The notes beneath the pieces were generated by a model. That model made no database searches. It was given only the letters and a program-made list of their open reading frames with translations, and was not told the origin of the DNA. A stretch of 64,000 nucleotides of DNA. It comes from Ulota crispa. Lineage: Eukaryota > Streptophyta > Bryopsida > Orthotrichales > Orthotrichaceae. The stretch spans positions 498,501-562,500 of the forward strand of contig OY987244.1 of NCBI GenBank assembly GCA_963920765.1, written 5' to 3'. A program made the translations under genes and the position numbers. Positions 11,865 through 24,411 of the stretch are shown one piece after another (the first letter of the stretch is position 1; the number at the start of each line of letters is the position of its first letter).

Positions 11865-14800
11865 ATGTTGCGGAAGATGTTGAGTGATTCTGTGAGCTCT
11901 AAAATAGCGACGAACGTTGGCCCAGCTTACGTGTACAAACGCCTACCTTCGCGTGATCGAAAGCTTACGGACATTCACGTTGAACGCATGAATAGCGGTT
12001 CAGGATCAGGTTCCCTTTCCTGTAGCCGTTCCGCTGTTATGGAATTTGGTTGATGTAGCTTGGTGCGTGATTTGATTACACTGCATCACCACAAGGGCCT
12101 TCATTGTGAAGACTAACCGCTACATCGTTGCACGCAGCAGGTTACTTGGAAACTCCATTATTGGGTGGATCATCTGAACCAGGATGGCGATCCTCATTTC
12201 CTCATGTGGTTACTGCTACTCTAGCTTCAGTTCTATTTGGATACCACATGGGGTGAGTTTGCTCTCACACATTACTTCTGTAAAATATGTACCTATTTAG
12301 TAGCGTGATGGGGTTAGCAATTCTCCCTGTGTCTAATTTTGGCCTATGCAGTTGCATGTTGAGAATTTATACTCAAGTCTTTTACTTTCGATTACATCTT
12401 GTTGGAATTAATGGAGTAAGTCAGAAATGCTGCATCTATTGTGTGCAGAGTGGTGAATGTACCCCTTCAGCACATAGGAAAGGACTTGCTATTTTCAGGA
12501 AACACAATCTTACAAGGTATGTTTTTGATATTGTTGAATCAGATTGCCTACATTTCAGATTCCTCACCTGTGATGAGATTAATCTATTATTTGTGAGGTC
12601 TTTGTTCCACAGTAGATATCATGTCTGTAGAATTTTTTAAGTCCTTGTACTCACTAGCTTTTCTTGGTTGTGTATTCTGCAGGATTTGTGGTCAGTGTAA
12701 GTTTGGCAAGTGCGTTTATAGGCTGTGCAGTTAGTGGTACGATTGCTGATGTTGTGGGAAGACGGCGGGCCTTTCAGATCAGCTGCATACCTATGATTAT
12801 TGGTGCCATAATTAGGTATGGCCATGCTTGAAGTGAAATTTGTAGATCCCTTCCATCTATTTCCAATGTTTGATTGATACTTTGAAATGGGGGAATCTTA
12901 GTTTTGAGAATGATGGAGTCTTGTTGTACTTGATTTTTCTTGCAGCGCGATCTCCACACACGTTGGTGCTATGATTTTGGGACGCTTCATTGTTGGGCTA
13001 GGGTTGGGGCTGTCTGGCCCGGTAACAGCGATGTATGTGTCAGAGGTAATGCTCGTTCGATTTCTATTTGATAATGGTATATAACCAAACCTGCTTGATG
13101 TCTTATTCTGAAATGCGTCTGTCTGTTGCAGATATCACCTCCCTCCGTACGTGGCACGTACGGAAGTTTTGTTCAGATATCCACTTGTATTGGAATTCTC
13201 GCAGCGTTGGTCGCCGGACTTCCTGCACACTCTATCCCTGGGTGGTAAGCGTCGTCGCCTGAGTTTTCAACTTCAGGTCGTCGTCCTTGGGTCTACAGAG
13301 GATGGAGACGAGTGACTAACCATGTTGTTGTGCTTGTTGGCATTTTTTGTGTGGCTTTGAGCAAAGTACATGGCCAGTCTGGATAGGGTAACATGGCTAA
13401 TTCTTGTGATTAGCGTATCGAATGGTTTCTCTGAGACCACGTGTATGATCCAGGTGGAGAACTTGCTTTTGGATTGCAGTAATACCTGCTGCGATGCTCG
13501 GCATTGGAATGGAGTTGTGCGCGGAAAGTCCACGTTGGCTTTTTAAGGTACGAAACTAACGTTGTTCAGCGATTGAATATTCCGCCTGTTACAAGAGATT
13601 CTCTTTCCCTAACTTAACTGATGTGTAGCAATTGTGCATCGTTCTTGCACAGAATCTTGCAGAATTGCTGAATATGTGAAGCACTTGTGCTGGGCTGTAG
13701 CATCGTTTTTTACCAAGAGTGTATTGGGCTATTGGGTTTTGGCAGCAAGGGAGAGCAGCTGAGGCAGAAGTCGAGTTGGAAAGACTCTGGGGTTCTGCAC
13801 ATGTGAAACAGGCTATAGCTGACCTGGTTCGTAACGAGCAAACTCAAGACAACGGCACAACATCATGGCGTGCCTTAACTGATCCCAGATACATCAGAGG
13901 TAAATAGCGAATGTTTTGGCAAGCTTTCTGTTTTAATCGATTCGTTAATGCTACAGCATCAACATCAGCATCAGCATCAACATCAACATCAGTCGCAATT
14001 GTCCTTTTTATTGAATCTTTCTAAAAGTGACGATCCTGGGATATTCCAGTGACATTTCTGATCCTTATGATGGACTGGTGGTATCTGTGAGGCAGTGGTG
14101 ACAATTGGTGCTGCTTTATTTGCTTTCCAACAGTTTGCAGGGATCAACGCGATCTTCTATTTTTCATCAACAGTCTTCCGACAGGCTGGGATGACGTCGG
14201 ACGTGGCTGCCAGTGTTATGGTTGGAGTCGTTAATCTGCTCGGTACGCCAGCCAGTTGTGTTTTGGTATTTGGAATGTTGCAAGGTTGTGATATTGGAAT
14301 CGGGAAATTTTAATGTTTCGTTTATAATGAGTACCTGCAACTGACATTGGTGGTCCAAATTAACAGCTTCATTTGTAGCTGCATCTCTTATGGATTCACT
14401 CGGTCGACGGAGTCTTCTGATTATGAGCTTCTCAGGCATGGTAAAGTTCAATGCTCTCAGTATGCTGGGATGGTGCCAACTTAGTTTGTGTTCAACTATT
14501 TTCTATGGCCGGGTGCTCTTGACATTTCAAATCGTGCAAGAATTCGTGTACCTGCTTGACGTCCTTTGTTTTCTATCTATTTGATTATTTCTTAATTTCT
14601 TTTTTCTGAAACCCTCAGCTGCAACCGCAATCTTGGCATGCTGAGGGACGTTTCTGTCATTGACTCCATGTAGTGGAAATATATGAAGTCTATATGTAAC
14701 TAGCAATAAAAATTCTTGGAGTTGATCTAGTTCTTCAAAACTCAAATTTTGTTATTGGATGCAGGGTTTGGCAATGGGACTACAAGCTCTTGTTGCCGCA

Positions 14801-15740
14801 ATTCCTATGTTTGCCTCACTGAACGCCTCCGTCGCTCTGCTTGGAACCTTATTGTAAGTGCCTTTTGCATTGCTCCAATGTTCTGGACCTGTTTCAAACA
14901 GCCAATAGTGTAGATTTTATGAACACACATCTTGTTATATTTTTAGCTTTCAGGAAAACCCAGATAAAAGGTATCAGTCACAATACACCGCAATGTCAGT
15001 TGAATCGTCAGATCACCACCCACATAGTTAATTGGGATTGTTAACATGCGTTGGAGATGTTGTGTTACAGCATTTCTAGATTTTGAGATTTATGTTCTTT
15101 GATATTTCGCAGGTATGTTTTCATGTTTGCCCTAGGGGCGGGACCTGTCCCTGCTTTGCTTCTACCAGAGATTTTTCCCGACCGGATTCGTGCGAAGGGC
15201 ATGGCTGTCGCTATGTGCGTTCATTGGGTAAGTGTTACTGTTCGTGATCTTATAGACGTCTGGTGCCCCTTTCTGCTAGTAAAAAAAGAAGGTACCTCCG
15301 GAATGTATTAGTTTAATTAAACTTGAGTTGAAAACCTTTGTGATAATATGACTGATTTGGCGTTTCAATTAGTTAACACTATTGCCCGTACGGACTTTAC
15401 AACCCAGTTCTATGAATAAATTCTTGCTTCTTGCCTAACTTGTGTCGCTAACTTCTTGGAGGCTGCAAGCGTGGGTTAATTTAGTGCCCATTCCGTGATT
15501 TTGCTTTGAGTGAATCGTAACTGGTGGTACTTTGTGAGCCTGCAGGTTGCCAACTTCTTGGTGGGTTTGACGTTCTTACACTTGCTCAAAACTCTTGGTA
15601 CGAGCATCCTTTATTTGATCTTCATGGTGGTGTGCTTCAGTGCAACTCTATTTGTGAAACAGAACGTCGTTGAGACCAAAGGACGGACATTGGAAGAGAT
15701 CGAATGTATGCTTATTCCTTCGTTCGAAGAGGTTGAGTAG
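11865..15740 (+). CDS. Plastid-type glucose transporter (MFS sugar porter), 13 exons
   Basis: A 12-helix major facilitator of the sugar porter family, expected to move glucose across the inner plastid envelope and closest in feel to Arabidopsis pGlcT2. Exons: 11865-12048, 12138-12252, 12449-12516, 12683-12815, 12946-13045, 13132-13244, 13454-13547, 13746-13899, 14096-14242, 14367-14440, 14765-14853, 15113-15227, 15546-15740; all GT-AG. The total is 1581 bases, 526 residues, open throughout. Visible marks are GRRRAFQ after helix 2, RGTYGSFVQ, AESPRWLFK, QQFAGINA, LGRRSLL, PEIFPDRIRAKGMA and ETKGRTLEEIE near the C-terminus. The N-terminus contains AYVYKRLPSRDRK, like pGlcT2, rather than a long classical transit peptide. 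I start at the first ATG; a second in-frame ATG is at 11877. The exon 1 donor could instead be at 12010 and the exon 2 acceptor at 12141; all of these keep the frame. Confidence 0.9.
13956..13991. repeat. CATCAA/CATCAG microsatellite in intron 8
   Basis: Six-base units CATCAA and CATCAG are repeated about six times inside the intron between transporter exons 8 and 9. Non-coding. Confidence 0.85.
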
Positions 15741-16641
15741 CTTGTAAATTAGATAGGTTGTATCTTTCGTCATGGGCACGAATCTGGTTCCCATTCCGGC
15801 CAGGCATCAATTGTACATGTCATGTGAGATACAGGTAGAATCGGTCAACGATCTACTGCAGTGCATCTTAAGTAGCTTGGTTCGAAATATATATTGGGTT
15901 TAGATCATATTTTCTGGCGATAGCATAATTTTCTACACCCTACTGTCGCGTGCCCGTGTAGGTCCTAATATTTTCGAAATATCACCATTCTTTTATGTAT
16001 GGTTGGTCAGTTGAAACAGGAGTAGTAAGGTGTTCCAAACCTTTAAGTGCAGAATGGTGTGCTGGATGCAACCACAAACATTCAGTGATCGTACTCACTA
16101 CTGGTGCCAGTGGCATAATCTCAATGTTGAGGAATAAAATACGAATACTTTGTGGTGATCGGCGTATCTGTTGTGGATCTAACCCTCAACCCTGTGCATC
16201 TTGTTTTTTTGAGAGTACGACATTTATTTGCATTGTTACATATAGTTTGTCATAGAGGTCTAGGGTTTTCGACTTTGAACGGAGCATTCAAACTATGATT
16301 ATTATGTACGTGAAGTATTTTGATTCTCATGCATGTAAAGTGACGGGAACAATCTTTGCTACAATGCATGTGAAGCACTAAACCCTACACCGCCCAGGGT
16401 TTCTCAAAATACTCGCGTATTTAGTCCCCTTGGGCGGAGTAGGTATGACAAGGTCAGCAAACGTTACCAAAATGTTAAGCCAAAAGTCGCTGATCTTTTT
16501 TGTACAATTGTGAGTAACGTTGATTTGTATTGTATATGTATAGTACAGAAGCAATGGTATGATTGTCTTTGGGCCTAATTATCGGACTAAAGTCTTCTAT
16601 AGTTATTAATAAGATTTGTTGAACCATTGCAAAATCCTCTA
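15741..16641. other. 3' flank of the transporter gene
   Basis: Presumed 3'UTR, then AT-rich spacer. An ATTAAA/AATAAA-like signal occurs ('ggaataaaatac' near 16132). The 86-codon ORF at 15995-16255 has no recognised motif. Confidence 0.4.
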
Positions 16642-17594
16642 AGGTAGGCGCACCCATAAGGTTGGAAATAATGGTTTTGGAGTAGGTAAAACAAATACTC
16701 CCTCTGTCCCAATATAAACCTCCAAATCAAGCATAGATCTTGTCCCACTAAAAAGCTCCCTTTTGCTAATTTCAATTGATGAGAGAGTGCTTATCATGTC
16801 CATTGATCTCAAGGGGGCAAGTTAAGCAATTAGAGAGCATTCCTCTCCTAACAAGCTTGGCCTTGCCCATATGAGGTACCATTGTTGCTACTAATCTTTA
16901 AATCATTAATAATGAGGAGCTAGCAACATGTACAAATATGGCACTTTTTGCATGGAAATTTGGGTGCCCAAACATCAACATCAAAGCTGGAGATATTGCA
17001 CACATTTGGTAGATGGTACATCGATTCTAGAATGCATGTGTCATCATTACAAAAACTAAAATAATGAGAAGCCGACATTTTTCACAAACAATGCACAAAA
17101 ATGATACTTTTTGCATGGAATTTGGGTGTCTAAAAGGCAACATAAAAACTTGAGATTTTGCGGATATTTGATAAGTGGTATATTAATTCTAGAATGCATT
17201 TGTCACTAGCATAATGACTAAAAATACAGTTAATCCCTCATGGAGAAGTTTTTTGGAGGTTTATAATGGGATAGAGGTAGTAACTAACTTTAAAAAAAAT
17301 ACTGTAAATTAGGAAATGGAAATCAAAAATATTGGCATCAATTTCAAAATTCCAACTACAAACATTTGTTCACAAAGATTTTTCAAAATCCAAAATCACT
17401 GAAATTATAAGAACCATGTGTAAGATGCTAAAAACAAGACTTATGAATTCTTAAATAGTGACATGGGTACTCAAAACCATCATGCTATCACCCACAACCA
17501 TCACTTCATCACTCATAACCATCACCCCATCACCCACAACCATTTGTTTTTTTAGCCCCTACCACTGTCACAGGGCTTATGGATGCTGCTACCT
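16642..17594 (+). mobile_element. TA-flanked MITE, family E copy 1, interrupted by a Stowaway-like MITE
   Basis: The left end is TA followed by AGGTAGGCGCACCCATAAGG. The right end is GGCTTATGGATGCTGCTACC followed by T-TA. Outside the inserted segment 16698-17280 it matches family E copy 2 at 54051-54446 closely ('atattggcatcaatttcaaa', 'aaaatcact', 'tgctaaaaacaag'). The right part has internal CATCACCCACAACCAT subrepeats near 17485-17545. No coding capacity. Confidence 0.85.
16698..17280 (+). mobile_element. Stowaway-like MITE nested in family E copy 1
   Basis: Its TIR is CTCCCTCTGTCCCAATATAA on the left. On the right, read on the minus strand, it is CTACCTCTATCCCATTATAA. Both ends are followed by CCTCCAAA and flanked by TA duplications (16696-16697, 17281-17282). 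The CTCCCTCYGT start is the hallmark of Stowaway (Tc1/mariner-type) MITEs. The interior contains two related subrepeats ('tttttgcatggaa..ttgggtg', 'ctagaatgca') and shares sequence with 61999-62411. Confidence 0.85.
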
Positions 17595-18197
17595 TACCTT
17601 TCAGAAAAGAACTCTTAAATCGTTGCAAAAATGACATACCAAAATGTTCTGCCTTTTTGGAAGGGAGCTTCTTCTGTTGCTTCCGTAAATCGTCAGGTGA
17701 GGAACCAAAATATGCCAATGTGCCAATATATCACAGATTTCATCCAAAGAGCAAGTAACAAATATGGTGTAACATGTTGCAAGACAATTACAGTCAGTTG
17801 CAGATGACAAAAAAACATATATGCTTTAGTGGCGTATTAAAATAGTAGCTCGCTCTTGCAATCTCACAATAAGTGCTTCTGTCACATACAAATTGAGTGG
17901 CTTACCCTCAGAACGTTTTTGAGATTGCTTCAGTGCCGTACTGAGTGACTTATTCAGGCAATATCCACTGATTGCTTTCAAACAAGTGCCATTGAAATGA
18001 TGACAATCCCAAACTGAAATGCGACGCTATACAATTATTGTGGTCCCTGGGGGTCACCAAAGCCATTCTGGCTGCTAAACAACAGATTGAAACTACTACT
18101 GAATGATACAATGGATGCTACCCCATTCCACGAGTAAGAGAAACCCTACACGAGCCCACCAAACTCGAACTTCGGAGTTGGAAGCAGTTCAAGAGTG
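17595..18197. other. 3' flank of the ES2 gene
   Basis: Presumed 3'UTR and spacer. On the minus strand, 17600-17718 reads as a lysine-rich stretch ending before a possible donor (GTATGT near 17639), but no good acceptor precedes it, so I do not call an exon. Confidence 0.35.
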
Positions 18198-20109
18198 TCA
18201 AGGCAAAGAAGGTTGTACCGAGGGCGATCGCAAAGAAAGGCTGCCCTCGCGACTAAGGACGCTCCTCGAGCGTGCAGCATGCCGAGACAGGCGTGGGGTA
18301 CCTGGAGAAGCTCCATAGCTTGCCCTCAACCTGGCGTCCACGGAGGACGACGACTTGGCCATTGCCTTGTTCACGAACTTCTGTGCAGCAGCAGAGAACC
18401 CGGGGATGGGGCTTGCCCCTCCGGCACCCCTTGCAGGCGATGGAGAGAATCTGGGAGAATGGAACTTGGCTTTCTCCCTCAAGCTCCGAGCTGCATCTCT
18501 AGACAGAGCATGTGCCCTCGCATCCCTCGTGGGAGGAGCAGGAATCTTGAAGTGAGGTCCGTCGCCGTTGCCACCGATACCGACTGGAGTGTCCTCGGTT
18601 TCTAACCTCAAGGGAGTCCCTTCAATCTCTCCCCACGTCATGAACGGGGACTCATCCACTCCTGGAGCGGGTGACGGCGTTGCCACATAACTGTAGCCGG
18701 CACCAGGGTGTCCGGCTCCTTTCGCCTGATGGCCATCCAGCGGCGCCTGTGGAGTCCTCCTCAGATCTTCCAGGTCGTACCTTTTGCGTGCTCTTTCGGC
18801 ATCCCGTTGAGCGAATGGCCAGGCTTGCGGGGTTCCGCCTGCGACTGGAGTGTACAAAATGGCCACAGTATCTTCCTCTCTCACTTTGGAGTCAAACATC
18901 TGGCCATGGAAACGAGTGTTCCGCATTGCAATAGCCTTCGGAGGACCTTCCACAAGCTCTTCCTTCTCTGCCTGCGTGAAAGGAGCGTCTTCCCTTTCTG
19001 CAGAATCATACATGAGGAGGTTCTTAGCCCTGTACTTCCAGGTTTCCAACGTCGCAAATGGTTGATTCGAAGTCCCAAATCCATCAGTAACACGGTCATC
19101 TGCACAAACGACGCCCACACAAGAGTGAATGCCTGTCAGGCCAATTTATAGACAAGAAAAATTATGATTACCACTGATAGTCAAACATAAAGAAAGACTT
19201 CATTCAACCAAGGGTAGTCGAAAAGGACTCCTGAGTCCTTGTAAATTCCAAAGGGCATCCCACTAAGTCTACTGAAACCATCCCCAAATAAGTACACTAG
19301 ACCAGTCTGTTGCTTTGAATACGTAGACAGCTATTATTTTGACTTGCAAAACGATCAATATTCATTGTTGACATCTAGCAAGTTATACCTCAGAAAATCA
19401 CAGGGGGGGGATGAAATAGGCACGTACTTGCATGTTCAATTCGAGAATTTGGGTCCACAAGACCTTTCTCGTTGAGGAACTCATATTTCTGATTCCGCTG
19501 CTTGTTCACCTTCTCTAAAATCTTGGAGAAACTCGCGTTATCTTCACTCGTGTATTTTCTCAAGAAGTCGTCGAGCTTCATGTTTGTGGTTACTGTAGGC
19601 CCATTCTCAGTTTCGCGTGCAGCATCGACATTGAGAGGCGGAAATAGACCGGAGACGCTGGGTGAAGCTCCCGATCGCAGCGAGATTGCGGGACTTGCCA
19701 GGCCTGAAATCATCGAGGCTGGGGTATCTGGTATGTTGGTGGCAGGAGTGCCATCTCGATCTCCGTCCTCCCTCGCCTTCTCCCTCCTCCTCCGAATGAT
19801 GTTCATTTGCGCATCACGAATGATTCCCGGATCACCGCTTCGAACGGCCTCCAACCACTCTAATCGGTTCCGAAGTTTCGGAATGTCGGGGAAAAAATCT
19901 CGCTCGATAATCTTCTCGATTGCCGCGACATACGTGTCTTCGTCCAACGGAACCTGCGAATTCTTCCGTTTCCTCGGAAAAGACGCCAGTCCTGACACAC
20001 GATCGGACGTGGAGGTAGTCGACAAAGCGCCATACCCTTGACTCTCCGTGCTCGGCGATGGCGAAGGGGGTACAATATGGCGCGGAGATTGGCCTGGCGA
20101 TGCCAACAT
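18198..20109 (-). CDS. ES2/DGCR14 (ESS-2) family nuclear splicing factor, 2 exons
   Basis: Homologue of the ES2/DGCR14 protein, a conserved component of late spliceosomal complexes in the nucleus. Exon 1 runs 20109 down to 19428. The intron is 19427-19100 (GTACGT donor, TTTGTGCAG acceptor). Exon 2 runs 19099 down to 18198. The joined frame gives 527 residues. Residues about 56-95 carry the family core LDEDTYVAAIEKIIERDFFP and the following PKLRNRLEWLEA. The splice junction creates HANDRVTDGFGTS, again family-typical, followed by WKYRAKNLLMYDS and AMRNTRF. The C-terminal third is rich in Ser, Pro, Arg and Ala and probably disordered, with RSPS-type repeats near the end. The start is the first ATG after an in-frame stop. 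The C-terminus is less conserved, so a further 3' exon cannot be excluded. Confidence 0.92.
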
Positions 20110-21050
20110 CTTCGAAAGCTAGAGATGAACGAGAGCAATCTATATATTGAAACGAGCGACGTCACACCTCACAACACTACCAAACCCTAATTCTTGAATG
20201 AAGTAGAATCACGCTCCAACACACACAAACCGGCAGAAAATCTTTCCAAAAATTCTCCCACTACTCTCGCACCCGAAATGAAGCAGAGGTTTACAAACAA
20301 AGAGGCTTCTGTGTCCACCAAACCCTATTAGCCAAAGTTGTACGTCCCAGCTAACCAGACCACCACGCGAATTGAACTCTTGAGTGATGATTTACCACGC
20401 TTCAATCAGCACAAAATGGCACAAAAAAACGATCCAAAAGTTCTTGCACTACTCTTATACTCGAATTAGAGGTGATATTTTCCAAAATAGATGTTTCTGT
20501 GACCACCAAACCCTCAGAACCGAAGTCGAACGTCTCTGTAAACCCTAACACCACGCCAATCGAACTTTCCCTTCCAAAGATGACAGAATCGTCTTCAATC
20601 GAAAGAAGAAACAACTTCCCGCAGCGCCAACACTGCCCACCAACTCCTCCCAAAACCTATTGATGCACACGCAGTGCTCCTTTACCTCCTCACACGTGTC
20701 TCTACACCGATTTTGTAAAATATAAACCACAACACTACAAACCAACAACAAGCTTGAGCCCTGCCACGCTTACATAACCACAACAAGCAACATTCGGGAG
20801 CAACTTCACGAAGGCGTGTGGCTCTTGCGTCGAACACCACCTTTCGACAAAGAGCAAAGCAAGGCAAAGTAAAACGTCTAGAATCCACAGTTCCACACCG
20901 AATGAAAGACCTTTTGAAACACAGATGAATGAAGTATTTGGATTAATCGTAAGATGAACTCCGTCCGCCGCATTACTGTAATGGATGAACTATAGAGTAG
21001 ATGAATGAGAAAAGATACCTCGATTTGACTATTTGACTGGTACAGACTAC
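20110..21050 (-). promoter_or_regulatory. Upstream region of ES2 with duplicated leader module and telo-boxes
   Basis: Two diverged copies of a module of about 180 bases lie in tandem (about 20189-20365 and 20384-20565). Each contains a 'ccaccaaaccct' core (telo-box AAACCCT; AGGGTTT in the gene's direction), preceded by 'tctgtgtcc' or 'tctgtgacc'. A third related copy lies upstream of the CBL gene near 30200-30420. A further AAACCCTAA is at about 20183. Telo-boxes are common in promoters of growth-related plant genes. The overlapping short ORFs here are not credible genes. Confidence 0.5.
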
Positions 21051-21054
21051 GATG

Positions 21055-21399
21055 TAATAAGGGCCAGTTCGGCCCGGAGCCCAGGGCACTTTCCATTGAA
21101 AAAAAATCTCTCTCGCACGGCCGATCGGAGCTCCAGCTTGCGGCACATGATTTTTAGGTTTGCAGAGTCGGGAGGGCCTGGAGAGGGGTTGGAGTTTCTA
21201 AATCTAGTTAACTCCAACTAACTGCAGTTCAGTTTCTACACGTGGATTTGTGCAAGTAAAATAAAAAGCATGAGACTCAAAGCAAAGCATGGGAATCGGA
21301 CCCCAATGGAAAGTGTGTCAGGGATCTGCTAGCCTGTGGCAGGGTCTGGGTCCCCTCCAAGACCCAGAGTTCCGATGCCCCAATGGAAAAAGGCCCTCA
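21055..21399. repeat. GC-richer segment with inverted ends
   Basis: The left end 'aagggccagttcggccc...cactttccattg' is partly inverted at the right ('caatggaaaaaggccct' at about 21381-21397). Internal repeats of 'caatggaaa' and 'gaccc' occur. It may be a small MITE abutting the family F element, but the limits are uncertain. Confidence 0.35.
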
Positions 21400-21723
21400 A
21401 GTGGGAGGCTTGTAAATTGACCACCTAAAGGTTGAAATTGAGTTTTGGGAGGTGAAACTTCTTGAGATATTTTTCAGTAAATTTTCCTTGACAGACAAGA
21501 GGAATTGGCATCTAACTCAAGTTGTTTCATATTTTTTGAAGCTTTGTGGAATTAATTATGAAATTTTGAAGTTGAAGTGGCATAGGGCTTTAAAACTGCC
21601 CACTTCCTCAAATGTACACTTCTTGTACATTGATGAAATCTATGAAAAATAACATGTGCAAAGAGAATACATTTGAGAAGGTGGGCGGTTTTAGAGCTTG
21701 GGTGGTTTATGAGCCTCCTACCT
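21400..21723 (+). mobile_element. TA-flanked MITE, family F copy 2
   Basis: Matches 54541-54897 along its whole length ('gttttgggaggtgaaacttc', 'agctttgtggaatta', 'catttgagaaggtgggc'). The right end GGTTTATGAGCCTCCTACCT is followed by TA. The left end is degraded. It is non-coding; the 66-codon ORF at 21452-21652 is not conserved as a protein. Confidence 0.8.
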
Positions 21724-22714
21724 TACGTGCCAATTTTTTTAGAGAGAACATGTCTATGGGAATGCTTTTGGAGGGGTAATCAATGTTCAAGGAGAAATTT
21801 TTGCTTCACTGGCTAAAATCCAACATTTCCCAGTTTTAGCCGGGTTTTCACTAGCATGAATCGGTTGTTTCATGTGAAACTTCTATAAATCTATATTTTT
21901 ATAATTAAATGTGATGTCAGAACTGTCCTTGGTGATCAGTCATGTGGATGAAGATTGATTGAATGAAAAATTGTTTCTATAATTGGATTTTGTTTCCGGA
22001 TTAGGGATTGAGATGGGGGATCAATTAGGGATTGGGGATTGTTGGTCGGGAGAGGGGATGGGGATGGCATGGGGGATTAATGACCACCTTTGGGCCATTA
22101 AATTTTGGCCTTGGTATTAATGGTGATTTTACGAGTGGAACAAAGGATTTAGCAAGCAAGATGTAAATTAAATTGGAGTGATGAATTGGAAGGTACAAAA
22201 TAGTATTGGATAGAGCCAAAGTTCTTTGTGAAAGACTTTGGAATCCTTGATCCCGTATCACCCTATTGGTAAAATGGGTATAGAAGACTTGTATACTATA
22301 ATAAACTATAATTAGATTTTTGGAAAAAAATGGCTAGTTATTTATCCAATAGTTTTAGGCTTTAATTAGTTTTTTTGCAATTTCAACAAGCTGACAATAC
22401 ACTAACTGCCGGTTCTCCCTTAATATTGGAGGGATTTTGGCACAAGTGGAGTTTTTGGCATGGATTTCTTCAATACTAGTTTTTACTTGTAAAAGCTCAT
22501 TTTGTATAAGTTATAAACTTAAGTGTACTAAATGATGGGATAGGGTCCACCTAAAAGGTTGATTGTATATTTGTATGAACAATGTTTTAGTAAGATGGAA
22601 ACATTTTCTTTTTAAAGATATCTTGGAACTCCTTTTATGGTTTTTGAATTTGTTCCAAACACCAAAGATTTTTTTATGGATAAATTATTGTTTTTGACAA
22701 TACTCATAAATGCG
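21724..22714. repeat. Unclassified dispersed repeat and spacer
   Basis: Bases about 21795-21850 ('ggagaaatttttgcttc', 'ctggctaaaatcca') and 22370-22440 ('caatttcaacaagctgacaat') are related to 58885-58960 and 59065-59120 in the same order. This suggests two copies of an old element with different internal deletions. No gene is seen. Confidence 0.45.
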
Positions 22715-23807
22715 TTAACCCTTTAAAGTCTCTAGTTGATTTTGGGGGGTAGGCAAGAGGTTTTCCTATTCTAAATTTAATACAGACAAAAATATATACC
22801 TATGGTGTATGAAGAAGATCCAATCGTACCATTGGAAAGGGATTTGATGCTTGGGTCTTCACAGTAAATTTGGTGGCAATTGAGGATTCCTTTGTTGCAA
22901 ATTATAATAGATTTCTCAATTTGTATATGGTGAGGTGAGCATGCATACAACTGAGTTACCTTTCCCATTGTATTTCTTGTTGAAGAATACTTTTTTGTTC
23001 TTATATGGCCACATGTCTCACTTTTTACCATCAAGAACCATATAGAACTCCAACCTGGTGTATCCAAACTTGTGTTTATCAATATAAATCAAGCCTCTTT
23101 AATTTACGTTTTCTAAAAATAAATGCACAAATTAACAAAATTAACCCTTTACAATGTGCACAAATTAAGCTATTTGGTTCCTTATATAAAAAAAAGTGTG
23201 CACTTGGCATATGCTACATGGTGATCACTATGCAACTTTTGTGGTGGCAAGGTCATCATGCCATTCCTTAGCACGGCCAGAGTTGAATCCAACTTCTCTA
23301 TTTTTAAACTCTCAAAAGAGGAGTACTATAAATTGTTGACTAACCTCTCACTTGAGAGGGTGTCAAAGTGTAAGCAATTTCATGCTTTGTCATAATTATT
23401 TAATATGATATCAAATATGCAAATATAAAAAGTAAGTTTGTTAATTTATGACAATACACAAATTAACTTTCATGATGTGCATAAATTAGGCTAATTTGTT
23501 AATTTATGAAAAAACGTAAATTAAAGAGGCCTGATATAAATGCCATTCTCTTTTGCATTTAGGGTCTATCTTTCACCAATGATTTGCATATTTTTAGCGC
23601 ATTTTTAGCCTACATGCAAAAACTTTTGTCAACCTCTATACCACATGTTGGCATAGATCTTCACGGAATTTGCCCCATTACATCCATTTCCAAATTCCCC
23701 ACACTTGTCCCTTTCATCCAAAACCAAATTCATTGTCAAACTTTGGCTACCAATGACAAAATCCCATTTTCAACCAAAAAGTGGTCGACCAGACCTTAAA
23801 GGATTAA
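22715..23807. mobile_element. TTAA-flanked element, family G copy 1
   Basis: The left end is TTAACCCTTTAAAGTCTCTA. The right end, read on the minus strand, is TTAATCCTTTAAGGTCTGGT. Near the right end, 'caaattccccacacttgtccc' is shared with family G copy 2 (about 44270). It has no coding capacity that I recognise. Confidence 0.65.
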
Positions 23808-24340
23808 CTTTGACAAATAAAGGTTTGATGGATGGCAATTTGTAATATGTTTAATCAAAGGAAGATATATTAAGAACACTTTTTGCAACCTCCAATATTT
23901 AATACAAATCACATTGCTTGAAGAAAAATGTCATGAGATGATTGAGTTTGATGGGGTTTTGATTGAACTCAATTAAGCTACTATAGATGTCCATTGGCAC
24001 CACTTAGAGAATATTTCAATCAATAACACCATTATAAAATAAAACAAATCTATTTACCTCCTTGGTTACATAAAGTTTGGAAAGCAAATTAACTCCTTGT
24101 CTAGAAAGCAAGAAAAAGAAAATCAAGTATTTGAAATTTCTTTTGAGGGTATTTAATTTTTACTCAAAAAATGACTATATGAGCATCTTCACTCTCATAA
24201 TTAAAAAAAATTAGCATCAGAAACATTCTAGGGACTACAAGACAGAAAAACATCAATGAGAACAAAAAAAATGTTGGTTTAGAGCAACATCTCAAACACT
24301 TCAAATTTTTTAAGAAAATAGGATAATTTATTTTTTGAAA

Positions 24341-24411
<71 letters not shown>

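Noticed and set aside
17530..17718. Lys-rich minus-strand stretch as a third ES2 exon
   Set aside because: A donor-like GTATGT exists but no convincing acceptor, and ES2 already ends in an in-frame stop at 18198.
18195..19151. Plus-strand ORFs of 76-147 codons
   Set aside because: Antisense shadows of ES2 exon 2.
19502..20041. 179-codon plus-strand ORF
   Set aside because: Antisense to ES2 exon 1, which has clear family motifs.
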